NCBI GenBank assembly: GCA_015501595.1
Contig: JADNRX010000180.1
Coordinates: 1 to 64,000, forward strand
Direction of reading: 5' to 3'
Length of the DNA: 64,000 nucleotides
From: Hymenopellis radicata
Lineage: Eukaryota; Basidiomycota; Agaricomycetes; Agaricales; Physalacriaceae
Below are positions 53,317 through 64,000 of this stretch, one piece after another. How positions within the stretch are numbered: the first letter of the stretch is position 1; each line of letters opens with the position of its first letter. Made by a program: the position numbers and the translations under genes. The notes under the pieces are model-generated. The model was not told where the DNA came from, searched no databases, and saw only the letters and a list, made by a program, of their open reading frames with translations.

Positions 53317-53973
53317 ATGTCCAACCCGGCCGCCGTTCGTAGCCCTCTGTGAGTGCCGAATCCAGTACAACAAAAGACGCTCTTTATGTGATTTAGGTCT
53401 GTGGTATTCCTGATGCATGCCGCGCTGGAAATCCCTCTCGCGATCCAAGGCGTCTGGGCACCGGCGACGCTGCCCTTTATGCAGCTCACGAACACCACCT
53501 TGGTCGTCCTCAAAGTACGCTGCACTTTTCTCTCCATCGGTCTACGTTTATTGAATGATTTTCTAGCTGTATTCGGCTCTGCTTCTGTCGTCTTGTGTCA
53601 TGGCTTTCTTATGCTTCAACCTGCCCGGTACGTGGCCACTTCTATCGAAAATGTTCTATCTCTCATCCGGGACTTAGAATTTCTTCCGGGGAAACGCGCT
53701 CTGGCGATTGCGCTTTGTATATACCACAGCACGAGCTCGACTATTCTCTATCAAGCACCGCGATTCATTCCCTACTCATTTGGTCCGCTCTTCGAACAGT
53801 ACGTCGCCTTGTACATGGATGACATTGAAGATAACCTTCGATAACCTTCCGACAGATACCGCGTCACGCCCGAGGCTGTCTGGGGTACGATTCACGGCTT
53901 GCTGGGCCTCGGCATGGTCATTTGGTGGCAACTCACACTTTATCTCACTGCTGTACCAGGACGCGCGCAGTGA
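53317..53973 (+). CDS. small four-TM membrane protein, unknown function
   Basis: Five exons: 53317-53348, 53397-53514, 53567-53627, 53678-53798 and 53856-53973, giving 149 aa in phase. Hydrophobic segments: VVFLMHAALEIPLAIQG, LYSALLLSSCVMAFLCF, RALAIALCIYHSTSSTILY and WGTIHGLLGLGMVIWWQLTL. The loop with PRFIPYSFGPLFEQYRVTPE is polar. It resembles a class of small uncharacterised fungal 4-TM proteins. No function can be assigned. Confidence 0.8.
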
Positions 53974-54426
53974 TTCTCGAAAAGATCTTGACGCAGATGT
54001 CTCAATGTACAGACGCATTGCGTCTTGTAATTGTCGATCTAAATTCTATCTATAACCATTCGTCGGGGGTCACTCGTTTTCAATTCATCTTGCCAATCTC
54101 AACGTTGAGGTCCTCGAAGCCAATTTCGAGGCGAAAGCTTAACGTAAGGCTTGCAGCGAACCCACAATACAGCTCTGAAGCACGAAATGGACTTGTGCAC
54201 CAACAACTACTGGTCTGGTTTTCAGCCCAGGTACGGGGTGCCAAGACCAGATGTTCCATCGACAACATGTATTGCGACGATATAGCTTATGGAGAAAGTG
54301 TTGCATCTGAGGCTGAGCCATCTGGTAAGGTAGGCATCGCAGGGACAGAATTTTCGGACACGACGCGCGATGGGTTCGACTAATCTACGACGAAAGAGAT
54401 GAATAGCGGTATGCACCCGTCCAATC
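53974..54426. other. convergent 3' region
   Basis: Between the 4-TM protein and the SDR stop at 54427. Nothing is recognised. Confidence 0.5.
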
Positions 54427-55407
54427 TCACACACTCGTCTCCGCCAACGAATGCTCCCACACCGCCCTCTTGTCCTCCGCCGAAATATTATACCACTTCA
54501 TCCCAATGTCATTCCCATGCTCGTCCCTCCTACTCCATCCACTCTCCTTCACCCTATCGAGCAACGCATACAACATATACTCTGCACATTCCTCTGGCTG
54601 AACTCCATAGAGCCAATACCTCAACCACAGAAGCGGCGCAAGGAGCTTCAGAGGACCCCACAACTCCCCGTACACCGATTTCGCCCCAGGTGTATGCACC
54701 GCACCCGGGGATATGTGTACGAACCCAATCCCTGGATTCTGTTTCGCATATTCCTAGAAATCACTCCAATCAGCCCATGCTAAAATACAAAGGAACGAAC
54801 GCACCTCGATCATAACATCATTATACACCGCCGGCTTCAACCCCGCATTCCAAATCCTATAATTTTTCCTCATCCCCAAATCCTCCCTATCCACAGGGAC
54901 ATCCATCACCCCCGCCCCAAGCATCGTCATCGCCCTCGCATCCTCCCCTCTCTCCTTCGCCACCTGGAGAGCAGGCAACAACTCGCTAATGAACTTGAAC
55001 CGGCAATAATACCTCGAGACCAATACCTTATCCAGCCCCTCCTCCGTCTCGTCCCTCCCCGTGATACGGAAATACCCCGGGGACAAAACGAGAAAGTTGA
55101 TCTTTCCCCCTGGAACGCGTTCCTTGAGCTCCTCGCTCGTCGCGACAATGTTACGCATCAAAAACGCGTCGCAGTACACGAACTCGTGCTCGACGCCCTC
55201 AGAACGGGGAAGGGACGCAAAGATCTTCTCCGCCGCGGCTTGGTTGCGTCCGACGATGAAGAGGTGCAGCTTTCCGCCGAGATACGATGTGAGAGCTTTC
55301 GCCATGGCCTCTCCTATACCAGATGTGCCGCCGACGAACACGGCGACGGGGGTGCAGGGAGGAGAGAATGTGGCGTTGGAGGCTCGGGCGTCTGTGAGTG
55401 AAGGCAT
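54427..55407 (-). CDS. short-chain dehydrogenase/reductase-like protein, intact
   Basis: Two exons (54805-55407 and 54427-54753), 309 aa. The cofactor loop is good: AVFVGGTSGIGEAMAKAL, then LFIVGRNQAAAEKIF and INFLVLSPGYF. The expected YxxxK is not obvious; the matching region reads AVYNDVMIEEYAKQ, giving Tyr but Met at the Lys position. The protein belongs to the Agaricomycete NAD(P)-binding group with the GFVHISPGAVHTPG block. A truncated and frame-shifted relative lies at 23700-23970. It is not closely related to the degenerate SDR cluster at 44-50 kb. Substrate is unknown. Confidence 0.9.
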
Positions 55408-56139
55408 GAGAGCGTACTTAAGAGTTATAGCTGCCGATTCATCAGCTTGACACGTAGGTGGTGGTTCTTATGTAGGCTTCATCCAGAATAAAATTAAACC
55501 TGGGCCTGAACCTTGACCTGAACGCAAACCTGAACGCGATCAAGACGCGCGTCCCTCACGATCAACGCGGCATATCCGGCAGCCTCGGCAGGATGACTCG
55601 CGTCGATGTCTGTAGCTTCACCATGCTCTCTGCCATTAGAAAATGCCTCTCATCAATGAATCTGATGTATATCTATGTACTACGGCTGCCCCGGAATTTA
55701 CTAGTGCTTCTGGGACGTGAAATGCTGTGAGTCAGTGCTAAATGATAATCGTCTCGAGCTTCGTATATACATCCCGTGCACCCCACCTCACAAGGCTTTA
55801 CTCGGACATGGGAAATAGGTCTAAAATTCTTATTCTTAAGTCATCGAGGTCGAAAATCGGGTATTTTATGAGTTCCTTGCACTTTAACCGCTCCTAGGTG
55901 ATTATCGGAATCGCCAGCATGGATAGCAAGCCTTAAAGTCGAATGAGGCAGGTCCTCCCGATGTTAGTAGTGATAGGGAAGGAAGCCTACGGCGAGTATG
56001 AGTCCAATTCCACTGCCATTAGACATGGTTGAATCTGAAAGCAGAGTTTTTCAGACGATACTGGCATGTGGCTTTTTACACCTGACTCATAGAAATAGCC
56101 AAATGAATAAACAGAGGATCGGATAGTTGGAGGGAGAAA
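55408..56139. other. intergenic, nothing recognised
   Basis: 5' flank of the SDR gene and unassigned sequence up to the 7-TM relic. Short direct repeats in the CTTGAACC/CCTGAACG text near 55500 were seen but carry no clear meaning. Confidence 0.45.
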
Positions 56140-56400
56140 CAGACGGACAGACAATCGAACTTGGCCGCGAGTGTCGCTCCTCTTCAGCAACCTCAGGCTC
56201 TCGAGCCTGTTCCACATCGATGCCGTCGTCATATGTCCCGTGCCAGTACTGTGGTTGGGGGCGCTGACGAACCGCAAAGACTCTACGATAGAGCGCATCA
56301 AACTCCGCAAATGAGGTAGAGAAGGACGTGTCCGTGAGTCGTCTGGACGCGAGTGTCCGCCCATGATTCGGATGGTCAACATCAACATGATATCAGTCCT
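56140..56400 (-). pseudogene. relic of the 7-TM family, last exon only
   Basis: The minus strand reads LTIRIMGGHSRPDDSRTRPS and goes on SLPHLRSLMRSIVESLRFV. That matches the last exon of 7-TM paralog B (ARVMSGQSQPGGSWTRSSLP, MRSTLQSIAESIRF). No upstream exon or TM segment is nearby, and the tail has drifted. The copy is dead and 37 kb from its relatives. Confidence 0.75.
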
Positions 56401-56657
56401 TGGGAGGGAAGTAGTCTAGTAGGTCAGATTTCGGTTCGGAAAAGTTGAGAAGTGAGTCTCATATTGAGCTTCATCAATATCATGGGAGTAGTTCCTCAAT
56501 GGCAACTTGAAGGAACATTGGCGGTGACGCGGTGATTGACATAGTCGATGACTCTAAGAAGAAACGACAAGTCAGTCGGTTGGACAACAATCTCAGTGCA
56601 TTATTCAATGAATGTAAACTTAATAAAACAGATATCCAAGATACAATATAGTCCAGC

Positions 56658-58556
56658 TTAGTTATAAACGTCGTCGAACCTATAAAATGGTCAGTGAGTA
56701 CACCGTTCTCTAGCAATATAGAACTACTCACCTGTCAGGCATCAAGACAGGCGCGAGGAGACTCCATATATAGAGGAGCATGCAAACCCAGCTTGAAACT
56801 ACACGCATCCACATCGCAACTTCAGAACGCCCGATATACACATCGTCATTAGGATCAGCGGGGCTGTCTCCAATGGGCTTCTTGGATACAACGTTCCTAC
56901 GCACACGCTTGAAAACGGTATAAAACAGCGGCAATTTGACGTACCAGTCAGTTAATAACATCGCGACATACATTGTCGCCATAATGAATATAACATGGAA
57001 GAAAGAGTACTAATCATTGATTAAACACGAGAGCTTCCAATAAAACGGGAGTAGAACACGTACATTGTAGCGCGTGCCAGAGCGCTCGTCGTCTCGCATC
57101 TCTCCGACAACCTCGTCGTCTTCGTCATCCGATTCTGGCTCGTTGAGAGCGGAAGCAGGAATTGCTCTAGTGCGGGTCAACAAAGCTTTCTTCCTGGTCA
57201 GAAAAAAGCTTACCCAGCTTCGACAGCAGCAAGCAAAGCCTGATATCTTGGGGAATCTATCTTCTTTGGCTGCGTGTTCACCACACCAAGCTCAGAATGT
57301 CCATCGAGGGGATCGGAACCGGACAAGTGTACAGCCCCCTTCTTGTTCTTTCCTGACAAAGCCCGGCTTTGAGTCGCCGCACGCGTAGTGGAATAGGCGA
57401 TGGCCAAGAACGTGAAGACACCGCCGATAACGATGGCAGTAGTCCTTGTGCCTGTGCCGTTCCGTAGCGGATTACACGAATGCTTGTCGTTCGTGTGATT
57501 GCTGACCGCAGATACAATCAAGTACGTGCAGTACGCAGCGACCATGCCGGACTGTGCCAGACCAGAACGTGGGTTGTACTCCTGCACGACCGGATGGACA
57601 CACATTATGGTGATTACGATGGACAAAACGAGGTTGAAGGCGATGAAGAACTTATTTAGTCCGCATCCTGATCCTCCAAAGAACACGAACAGAAGGGTGG
57701 TCATGGTGATAGTGAAGATGTACATGGAAGCGGTAGACCCGACGAGGATCCACTGCCAAAGATTGGAGCCGGTGGATGAGTTCTCCCAATTCTCCATGCA
57801 CATTTCGGACCAGGAGTGGGCAAAGTCGACGAGGAGGATGAGACCGAGAAGGATAAAGAGCGTGGCGCCTATCAGGGACACGTAGTTTCCCCAGAAGATG
57901 AAGAAGCCGTTGGGGATGAAGAAGGAAGCAACGACGAAGACGAGCCAGAGGAGCACTTTGGGACCCCACCAGCTGCAGGTTCATTAGGTATAGTAGCAGA
58001 TGTTGGAAGAAAGCGCACCCATTCTGGATAGCTGCTCGCTTATCTCGAGTGTCCCGGACGCCAATGAGCGAGATACTGAGGAGGGCGTGGAATAGGGCGA
58101 GCGCGAAGCATATACGGTGAACCTAACCAATATTGAGTACTTTCCTTGTGAGAGTAATGAACACGCACTGCCAAAACACCATAACACTTGTCTCCTGCGC
58201 AATCCATCTTGATGTAGTCGTAACTCCATTTCTCGATTTGCCGTATAGCAACGTCCGTCTTCATGACCCACGCGAGGATGGAATTAAGACAGAAGATGAA
58301 CTATAGTTCATTGAGTCTTTGAACAGCGGATAAAAGGAGAATTCCCACAGCAAATCCGACACGAGTAGCAATGGAAGAGTTGCAATTGCATGACTTGAAG
58401 AACATGGATGCTGTAGGAGTTTAGGCTGATAATACTCGAAAGCAACAGTCATTACGCACCTGCAGTTGACGTGCAGCAAAATGCAAGGCCAGCCAGACAT
58501 GATGAGCCGACGGTGCCCAGCACACCAGCTAATGGGATGGAAAACAGCAAGCCCAT
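56658..58556 (-). CDS. TMS1: SERINC/TMS1 family multi-pass membrane protein
   Basis: The last exon ends PDRFDDVYN at 56658, the usual end of the family. Nine or so exons. Order: FCCTSTAASMFFKSCNCNS with clustered cysteines, GFAFIFCLNSILAWVMKTD, CAGDKCYGVLA, HRICFALALFHALLSISLIG, then WWGPKVLLWLVFVVASFFIP, FWGNYVSLIGATLFILLGLI, HSWSEMCMENWENSS, MTTLLFVFFGGSGCGLNKFF, VVQEYNPRSGLAQSG, YLIVSAVSNH, an acidic loop ALNEPESDDEDDEVVGE, and FFHVIFIMATMYVAMLLTDW followed by WMRVVSSWVCMLLYIWSLLA. These proteins are phospholipid scramblase-like carriers linked to serine-lipid handling. All joins traced are in phase. The start at 58556 follows the family. Confidence 0.93.
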
Positions 58557-58773
58557 GTCGATGAGCGCAGTCAAGATGATATGGGCGCCACAAAAGGAAA
58601 CGTTACGCGTTACAAGCGAACCTTCCTTTTTGGGAATGGAAGCATTTCCTCCATCCCAAAGGTCTAACTTACACGGAGCGCAGAGACGCTCGATTACTAT
58701 GGATGCAGTTAAACGAAGTCATGTAAAGTTCAGCATTGCACGAGGAAAAATTAGACTATTTTACAGTACACTA

Positions 58774-60658
58774 CTATTGTACACTCGTTGTCTGGGTATC
58801 ATTGGTATCTCGTAGTGCGGGCGTGGGTGGAATACTAGGTGTAACAGGAATACTCGGATCAAAAGACCGTCGCTTCTGCCAAAATCCTGCGTTGGGACCG
58901 TTAATCACGAAGGCTAGAGCCCACCGTGAAAGCCCACGAAGGGAATCAGGCCGATGGATCATCGCGGTGACAAGCGACGACAATGACAACGTGAATACTA
59001 ATCTATTAAATCAACAATCAGCGTTGAACAGGACCAAGGAATAACAACGTACCTTTCGAGGGCAATTATACTACGGCTGCGAATGAAAGACTCTGGCAAA
59101 AGCGTCCGCAAGGCTCGAGGTATAACGTACATCGCCATCTCACCCCGTCTGCGAGGATTTTCTATCCAGATGCTACTGCCACAAGCCATACAGCCTGCAA
59201 GAATGCATCCATAAGGACCATCCCAAAAGTCGTGGGATATCGAGGGGAAAAGGCGCGCAGATACCAGCGAACGAGTGAGGCAGACTGTATACCAGTATGA
59301 AGTGATGAAAGCGGACAAAAATGATGCGCTGCGTAGGGAGCCAAGTAGTGTCCTGAGAATGCGGTGTGGACGTAAGAGGAGTTTAGGACGCGTGAGGAAC
59401 GTAGGAATGAAATGCACAGGAAGATAGATGAGAATCGATTGGACAAGAGCCCTGAGGGCTCTCAAAGAGCTATTGGCGGTACAACTATGGGCCAGCCCCA
59501 AGGTAGATCCCATGCCACCGTGTACCAGCTCACACGGCAGACCACCGACTTTTGGACGACTGCTCACGCCTAACGTAGCCCAAGCCTCATTGGCAATACT
59601 CCCGCCATAGGCCGGTAACACGGCTGGGTTTCCCCAAGCGAGGGATACCCCAGCTCGACGGCGTAATCTTCCAAAATCGACAGATGGTTGGCAGAACCGT
59701 TCACATAGGACCAGTTCTTTCCGCGAATAAGCTGGAGGGTTCTCAAAAGACGTGGGTCAACATCGGCCAAAGCTCCAATCCAACGAACATAGGAACGAGG
59801 TAGTTGGGTCGGTTCGTAAAAGAAACACCACATTATCCTATGGTATGATGAAGCAGTTGGAGAGTATAACAACAGGTTAACATACCTTGCACTGCATGCC
59901 CAAAAGACAAGACCGTCTATCCGAGTTGTCAAGGCATCTCTATTCTTTTTCTGTGCTATCTCATGCTTCTCCTTGAGTAGCCGCTGTCGAAGAGCATCCG
60001 GCGGTAGAGCAGTGTGATGAGATTTTGTACTCTGGTCACGGACGCGGGATGAACGATGGAAGACAAATGACTGCACGACTGCATCGAGAGCCCGCACAAA
60101 CAATAGGAGGGTGAGATCCAGGGTCCGCGAGGGTTTAGGTCTGCTGAAGATGGAGCGGTGACGGCCGCTTTGGAGCAGAAAGATACCAACAGATGAGGTG
60201 AGGCAGTACGAAATAAACGTCTTCTGTGTCGCTGTGAGGTCAAAGGAGGCCAACAAACGTTGTAGGCGGCGCAAGACGCGTGTATATGGCTGCTCATGGT
60301 CCGAAGGTGGTGGTAATTGGTCAAGGGCGTTCCACAGTGATCTCAGGGTAGAACCGCCACCGACGGCGAGGGTGACGGCGAACGCAAAGCCTCCTAGCCC
60401 GAGCTCTCGCTTTAGGAGTCGCTTGTGCGCCTTGAGATGCGTCTTGGTCGACTTGTTCGACGTGAGCACCGACGTGAGCAGCGGTGTCACCGCCGGCGCG
60501 AGAGACAGCGACACGGCAAGGCCATATGTTCTGAGCGCTACTTGTGCGGGATGAGTGGGATCCTCAGGAAATGAAGGTAAAAGACGTCGTCGCGGGGAGG
60601 CCATTGGCATGAGAGTCGGCGACCAAGCCGCGCTCCTAACCCTATTGTCATCTGCCAT
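58774..60658 (-). CDS. TMEM135-like membrane protein, one frameshift
   Basis: Three exons: 59886-60658, 59053-59837 and 58774-59002. Hydrophobic segments are interspersed with charged loops. Features of the fungal TMEM135 N-terminal-domain family are LGLGGFAFAVTLAVGGGSTL, LPAYGGSIANEAWATLGV, LPCELVHGGMGS and ACGSSIWIENPRRRGEMAMY. TMEM135 proteins act at peroxisomes and mitochondria in lipid and organelle dynamics. The exon sum is 1787 nt, one short of a full frame. The break is at the three-C run in GGGTATCCCTCGC (plus 59642-59644); with one more C the text reads GYPLAWGNPAVLPAYGG as in relatives. Likely 595 aa. Confidence 0.88.
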
Positions 60659-61395
60659 GTGATTCAAGACGCCACTAAAAGCTCTAACCACGACCACCAT
60701 CATCCTCTGATTTCGGTCATGTTTACCGGCCGCGGGTCCCACAGGCAGTATTATAGAACTTGCACGTCGTGTACATGTCTCTGGGAGCCAAATACGTCGA
60801 TTGTCCGGTCTTTTCAACCGACCAGTCTCGCTATCCTCTATTTTCTCAAGGAAACGTTCGGGAATCGCACGTGGACAACATGGGACAGATCCTGCCATGC
60901 CATAGGTCTCTTCTGTCCTTGAAAGGGCCGGTGCGCCAACCACGAGTCATTCGAACTGCCCAACTTTGAGTAGCAGAATATCCGCCGCCTTTCTCAGGTG
61001 ACGGTCTTGGATCAGTCTTGCGTACTTCTTGAACTCATTTCTGCATGGTTCAACCCGGATTCAGCGTCGAATATCTCACCCCTTCGCTCTCGAGCTCTAT
61101 TTTTGTCGCGATGCACAGTCTATTTTTGCCACTTTCCCTGATTTCCACCGTGGAACTGCATGGCCCTTGCTCGTGATGTCTGCTATCGGTTCTCCTCCTA
61201 GAAGCACTCAATGAAAGTTGAATGGTACGGTAGAATGCTGGCAAAAAATCGGTTACGTCCTCTTTTTTTTTGCGCCACTGACCTTCATAGTACGGTCGCC
61301 AACGGACCGCCCGGACCCCGAGATGCTATAAATTTTGCAGAAATTAATCTACAGACTCCAAGGTCAACTCCCTGTGGTCCTCTTCACTGTCAAAC
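60659..61395. other. divergent intergenic region upstream of the pectate lyase
   Basis: No gene is recognised. The right end holds the pectate lyase promoter, listed separately. Confidence 0.5.
61307..61333 (+). promoter_or_regulatory. pectate lyase promoter: CCGCCCGGACC element plus TATA box
   Basis: CCGCCCGGACC (61307-61317) lies just before TATAAAT (61327-61333), 63 bp upstream of the ATG. The same CCGGACC core plus TATA occurs before the gene starting at 63932. CGG/CCG elements are typical of Zn2Cys6 regulators, which is inference. Confidence 0.45.
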
Positions 61396-62832
61396 ATGTT
61401 CTCTAAGAAATTGTTGTCTCTATTTGTGGCGGCGGTGGTTGCGCGCGCTAATCCGTGAGTCGAAGCTTGGGGCCTATGTCGTTTACGTTTACTGACACTG
61501 TTAACAGTCTGGAGCGGCGCACGGCTACTAACGTTTTCCCATCGCCTCCTACGACCAGCTCTCTGAGCTCTCCCATAACCATTGCAGCCGGACAGACCTT
61601 CACACCTTCTCAAGCGTACACTCGATACGATAGAGGGTCTGGAGCTTGCGAAGGACAGACTGAAGGTGGAGATTCTGACGCCGTCTTCCTTCTCGAGGAG
61701 GGCGCTACGTTGAGTCGCGTCGTCATTGGCGCCAACCAGGCTGAAGGAGTTCATTGTTTGGGTATGTATCTGCACACTACTACACCGTGACATAGTATTT
61801 AATTGATTGTAGGCTCTTGCACTCTTGACCACGTTTTCTTCGAGGCGAGTTGCCGAGTTGCGCACAAGCACCGGTTCGGCTGCTCAAATGCCTCTACAGG
61901 ATGTCTGCGAAGACGCGATTACCATCAAGCAGACCTCAGGTACCTCTCATATTAATTATGGTGGTGTAGGTTATACCCTCCAATTCACGCATTCTTTCGT
62001 TGACTCCCGTCCTTACTAGGCGAAGCACGCCGAAGACAAAGTCGTTCAACACAACGGCGGTGTGTATCTTAGGAATCGGTTCGCAGGCCTTCACTAATAT
62101 TTCATGAACACAGGGGGGACAGTCATCATCAACAGTGTAAAAAACGCATTACAGCCTCGGTTGGCGTCGCCGTACTGAAATGCTGCACAGTTCTACGTGG
62201 AAGACTTCGGAAAGCTCTACAGAAGCGTGCGTTCATCCTTTCTTCCGCCCTGCTTGTATCACACATTCTATCTAGTGCGGCAACTGCGGGTAAGTAAACA
62301 ACGAGCTTGTATTACATACACTCCTCTCATCGCTATGTAGTACACAATACAAGCGAACGGTCCAGGTAAGTACCTGAATTCTCGTTGAGCGCGTTGTGTC
62401 AGCAAGATCTCTCTAGATCAACGATGTCTGGGCCGTTGACGGTAGCGTTCTTGCCGGCATAAACTCGTAAGCATGACTTTCACTTCAGCTGCGATGGCTC
62501 ACGGTTGCCTCGCAGAAACTACGGAGAGTGAGAAGTCCATTCCTACTCAAGAATATGCTCGTCATCCTAACGCGAACGTCTAGTTCCGCCACTATCAGGA
62601 CAACCCAGGTCGACGACGTTGACACCATCTGTGAAAGGTAGCCTCATCAATCATCTATTTTGCGGCGGTCTCTTCAACATCTCTACCAGGTACGAGGGCA
62701 ATGATGATGGCGATGAGCCCCCAGAGCTTGGAAGCGGTCCCGACTCGACGGTGAGTACAAAACTTCTGCACGATGGTTCTGACTTGCCTTTAGTACTGCA
62801 AGTACACGTCGTCTGACATCACGGAGCTCTGA
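61396..62832 (+). CDS. secreted pectate lyase, polysaccharide lyase family 3
   Basis: Fourteen exons (61396-61454, 61508-61761, 61813-61844, 61900-61965, 62020-62059, 62114-62136, 62191-62226, 62276-62289, 62341-62365, 62417-62466, 62516-62527, 62584-62637, 62690-62750, 62794-62832) give 254 aa. A signal peptide ([18 protein letters not shown]) precedes the PL3 parallel beta-helix with [89 protein letters not shown] and [10 protein letters not shown]. The enzyme cleaves de-esterified pectin in plant cell walls by calcium-dependent beta-elimination. Intron 61845-61899 is GC-AG (GCGAGT). Exons of 12 and 14 nt occur. The gene looks intact. Confidence 0.95.
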
Positions 62833-63931
62833 ACCGAAAATTGAATTTGGGCGGCTTGTCAAGCTTTTTCAATGTCTCGTCTTTCATGTTTTTGTGTCTA
62901 TTACTGTTTTGTTACTGATTGTCTATTGGGCAACCAAGTTCATGTCGATTGTCAGTGTGGCCGTGGACGTCAGGTTGATGGGCGCTGAGGCAACACCTGG
63001 GCCAACCTCCCCATCGTCGAAGGAGTAACAACAGGAGCATACCGACGAAGTGAGTGTCTGTACCGAATTGACGCGGGTGCCAAAAGGGCATAGAGCCCCG
63101 CGTTTAGTCCTGGAGAATGACCGTCTCAGATGGCTGTGGGGTCAGAAGATGAGCTGAAGTGAATGCAAATGCCAACGAGACTATACGAAAAGAAAACAAC
63201 GAGTTACCGGTACGTTCAGTCTCTCAATGGCGGCCCGGACGGTACATGTACCAGCCACTTGGTATCATTGAAAAGCGAGAACGGGTGACTGCTAGTCTTG
63301 CGTGCGAACGGTCATATAAAGGTAGCTTTTACCGAGAAATTATCCATGTGACTGATGCGACCTTGAATTGACCATGTAGATTTTGAACTCGTGTGCTTAA
63401 CGCATGCCCGGGGGACTCTTTATACGTGTACCACCTTCCATGGACAACAGGGATTGTGGTTCTTGTCGTGCGTTGACGTGCAGCGCTTGACTCAGTTCTC
63501 GGGCGGTTATACTCACATTCAACCGCCTTGCTGCATACGGTACAGACATACTCGCCATCTTCTGGAATTCGATTAGATATAGCCACGTGTGTCCCATGCG
63601 CTCGTCTCTTTCCTTCTGGACCTCGTCGATGTTCCTCAATCAACGCGGAGCCTTTGGTTGTCCCTCGCTCGTGATGCTCTATTATACTGACATGCGCTTA
63701 TATTTCGTGCCAAGCCACCGCCAAGCCTTGATAAAAGTCCCCAGGAAACTGTGCTGGGACGGTTAATACCTGGGTGAAAATCGGCAGCGGTTCAAAAGGT
63801 CGGAATAGTAAGCAGGTTGTAACTTGTGCGTACTGTATCGACGGGCCGTCCGGACCTCTTCTAGACCTGGTATCCCTATAAAACAGCAGTTTTGAGTCCA
63901 GAGAGTCCTCAGTTGTTTGCAGCTACTAGTC
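62833..63931. other. intergenic region
   Basis: No gene is recognised. The right end holds CCGTCCGGACC (63846-63856) and TATAAAA (63877-63883), 55 bp upstream of the next start codon. Confidence 0.5.
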
Positions 63932-64000
63932 ATGTTCTCCAAGCAGATTTTCTCTCTGGTTGCTGTGGCCGTTCTCGCCAGCGCTAACCCGTTCGTACAA
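63932..64000 (+). CDS. start of a second secreted protein, signal peptide only (runs off the right edge)
   Basis: The visible 23 codons read MFSKQIFSLVAVAVLASANP, close to the signal peptide of the PL3 pectate lyase upstream ([20 protein letters not shown]). In both genes the first exon ends or is about to end after ANP. With the shared promoter elements, a tandem pectate lyase paralog is the best guess, but the mature protein is not in the window. Confidence 0.6.
   Translation, partial: MFSKQIFSLVAVAVLASANPFVQ

Noticed and set aside
30828..55407. Secondary-metabolite gene cluster (P450, acyltransferase, SDRs, esterase)
   Set aside because: No backbone synthase, the genes are interspersed with housekeeping genes, and the SDRs are catalytically degenerate.

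Overview
The window is nuclear DNA of a filamentous basidiomycete, most likely an Agaricomycete mushroom-forming fungus. The genes are compact and cut by many 45-70 nt GT-AG introns with a few GC-AG ones. The families fit: an F-box/LRR-like protein, seven-TM DUF6534-type proteins, a FunK1-like kinase-like protein, cytochrome P450s and a PL3 pectate lyase. They sit among ordinary eukaryotic housekeeping genes. I see no rRNA, tRNA, CRISPR array or intact transposon coding region. All gene models below were spliced by hand from the sequence, and exon joins were checked for phase.

Layout. 1-541 is the 3' end of a P450 gene. 542-4791 has no convincing gene but holds a 517-bp TIR element. 4792-6173 is a secreted Ala/Gly-rich protein in which one 33-nt exon plus its intron has been multiplied six times. 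7477-8968 is an F-box gene with a frameshift. 10122-13361 is a DDT/WHIM/PHD chromatin regulator, followed by the small RNA polymerase subunit RPB10 at 14154-14549. 14961-18749 carries two tandem 7-TM paralogs, and a relic of the family lies at 56 kb. 19677-20234 is a small one-TM protein. 20.2-24.5 kb is gene-poor and holds an SDR pseudogene fragment.

24.5-32.7 kb is gene-dense: APC10/DOC1, a membrane-anchored kinase-like protein sharing a 125-bp promoter with UBA4/MOCS3, a UBX protein and a complete P450. A 545-bp hAT-like MITE with perfect 168-bp arms follows directly. 33.9-43.8 kb carries a DUF6534 membrane protein, an acyltransferase-like gene, a KAT14-like GNAT, fibrillarin and AP-3 beta. 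44.1-49.9 kb is a cluster of three SDR paralogs that have lost the catalytic Tyr/Lys and the glycine-rich cofactor motif. Two of these arose with a copy of the RPS20 3' end in a tandem duplication. 50.2-60.7 kb carries a type-B carboxylesterase, a 4-TM protein, another SDR, a SERINC/TMS1 protein and a TMEM135-like protein. The window ends with a 14-exon pectate lyase and the first exon of a second secreted protein with a similar signal peptide.

The core genes serve unrelated functions: chromatin, transcription, cell cycle, tRNA thiolation/urmylation, rRNA methylation, vesicle coats and ribosome. There is no evidence of a secondary-metabolite cluster. The two strongest leads are the degenerate SDR family and the multiplied-exon secreted protein. 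A technical caution matters: several conserved genes each need exactly one extra base at a short C-run to read through, which points to homopolymer under-calling in the assembly.
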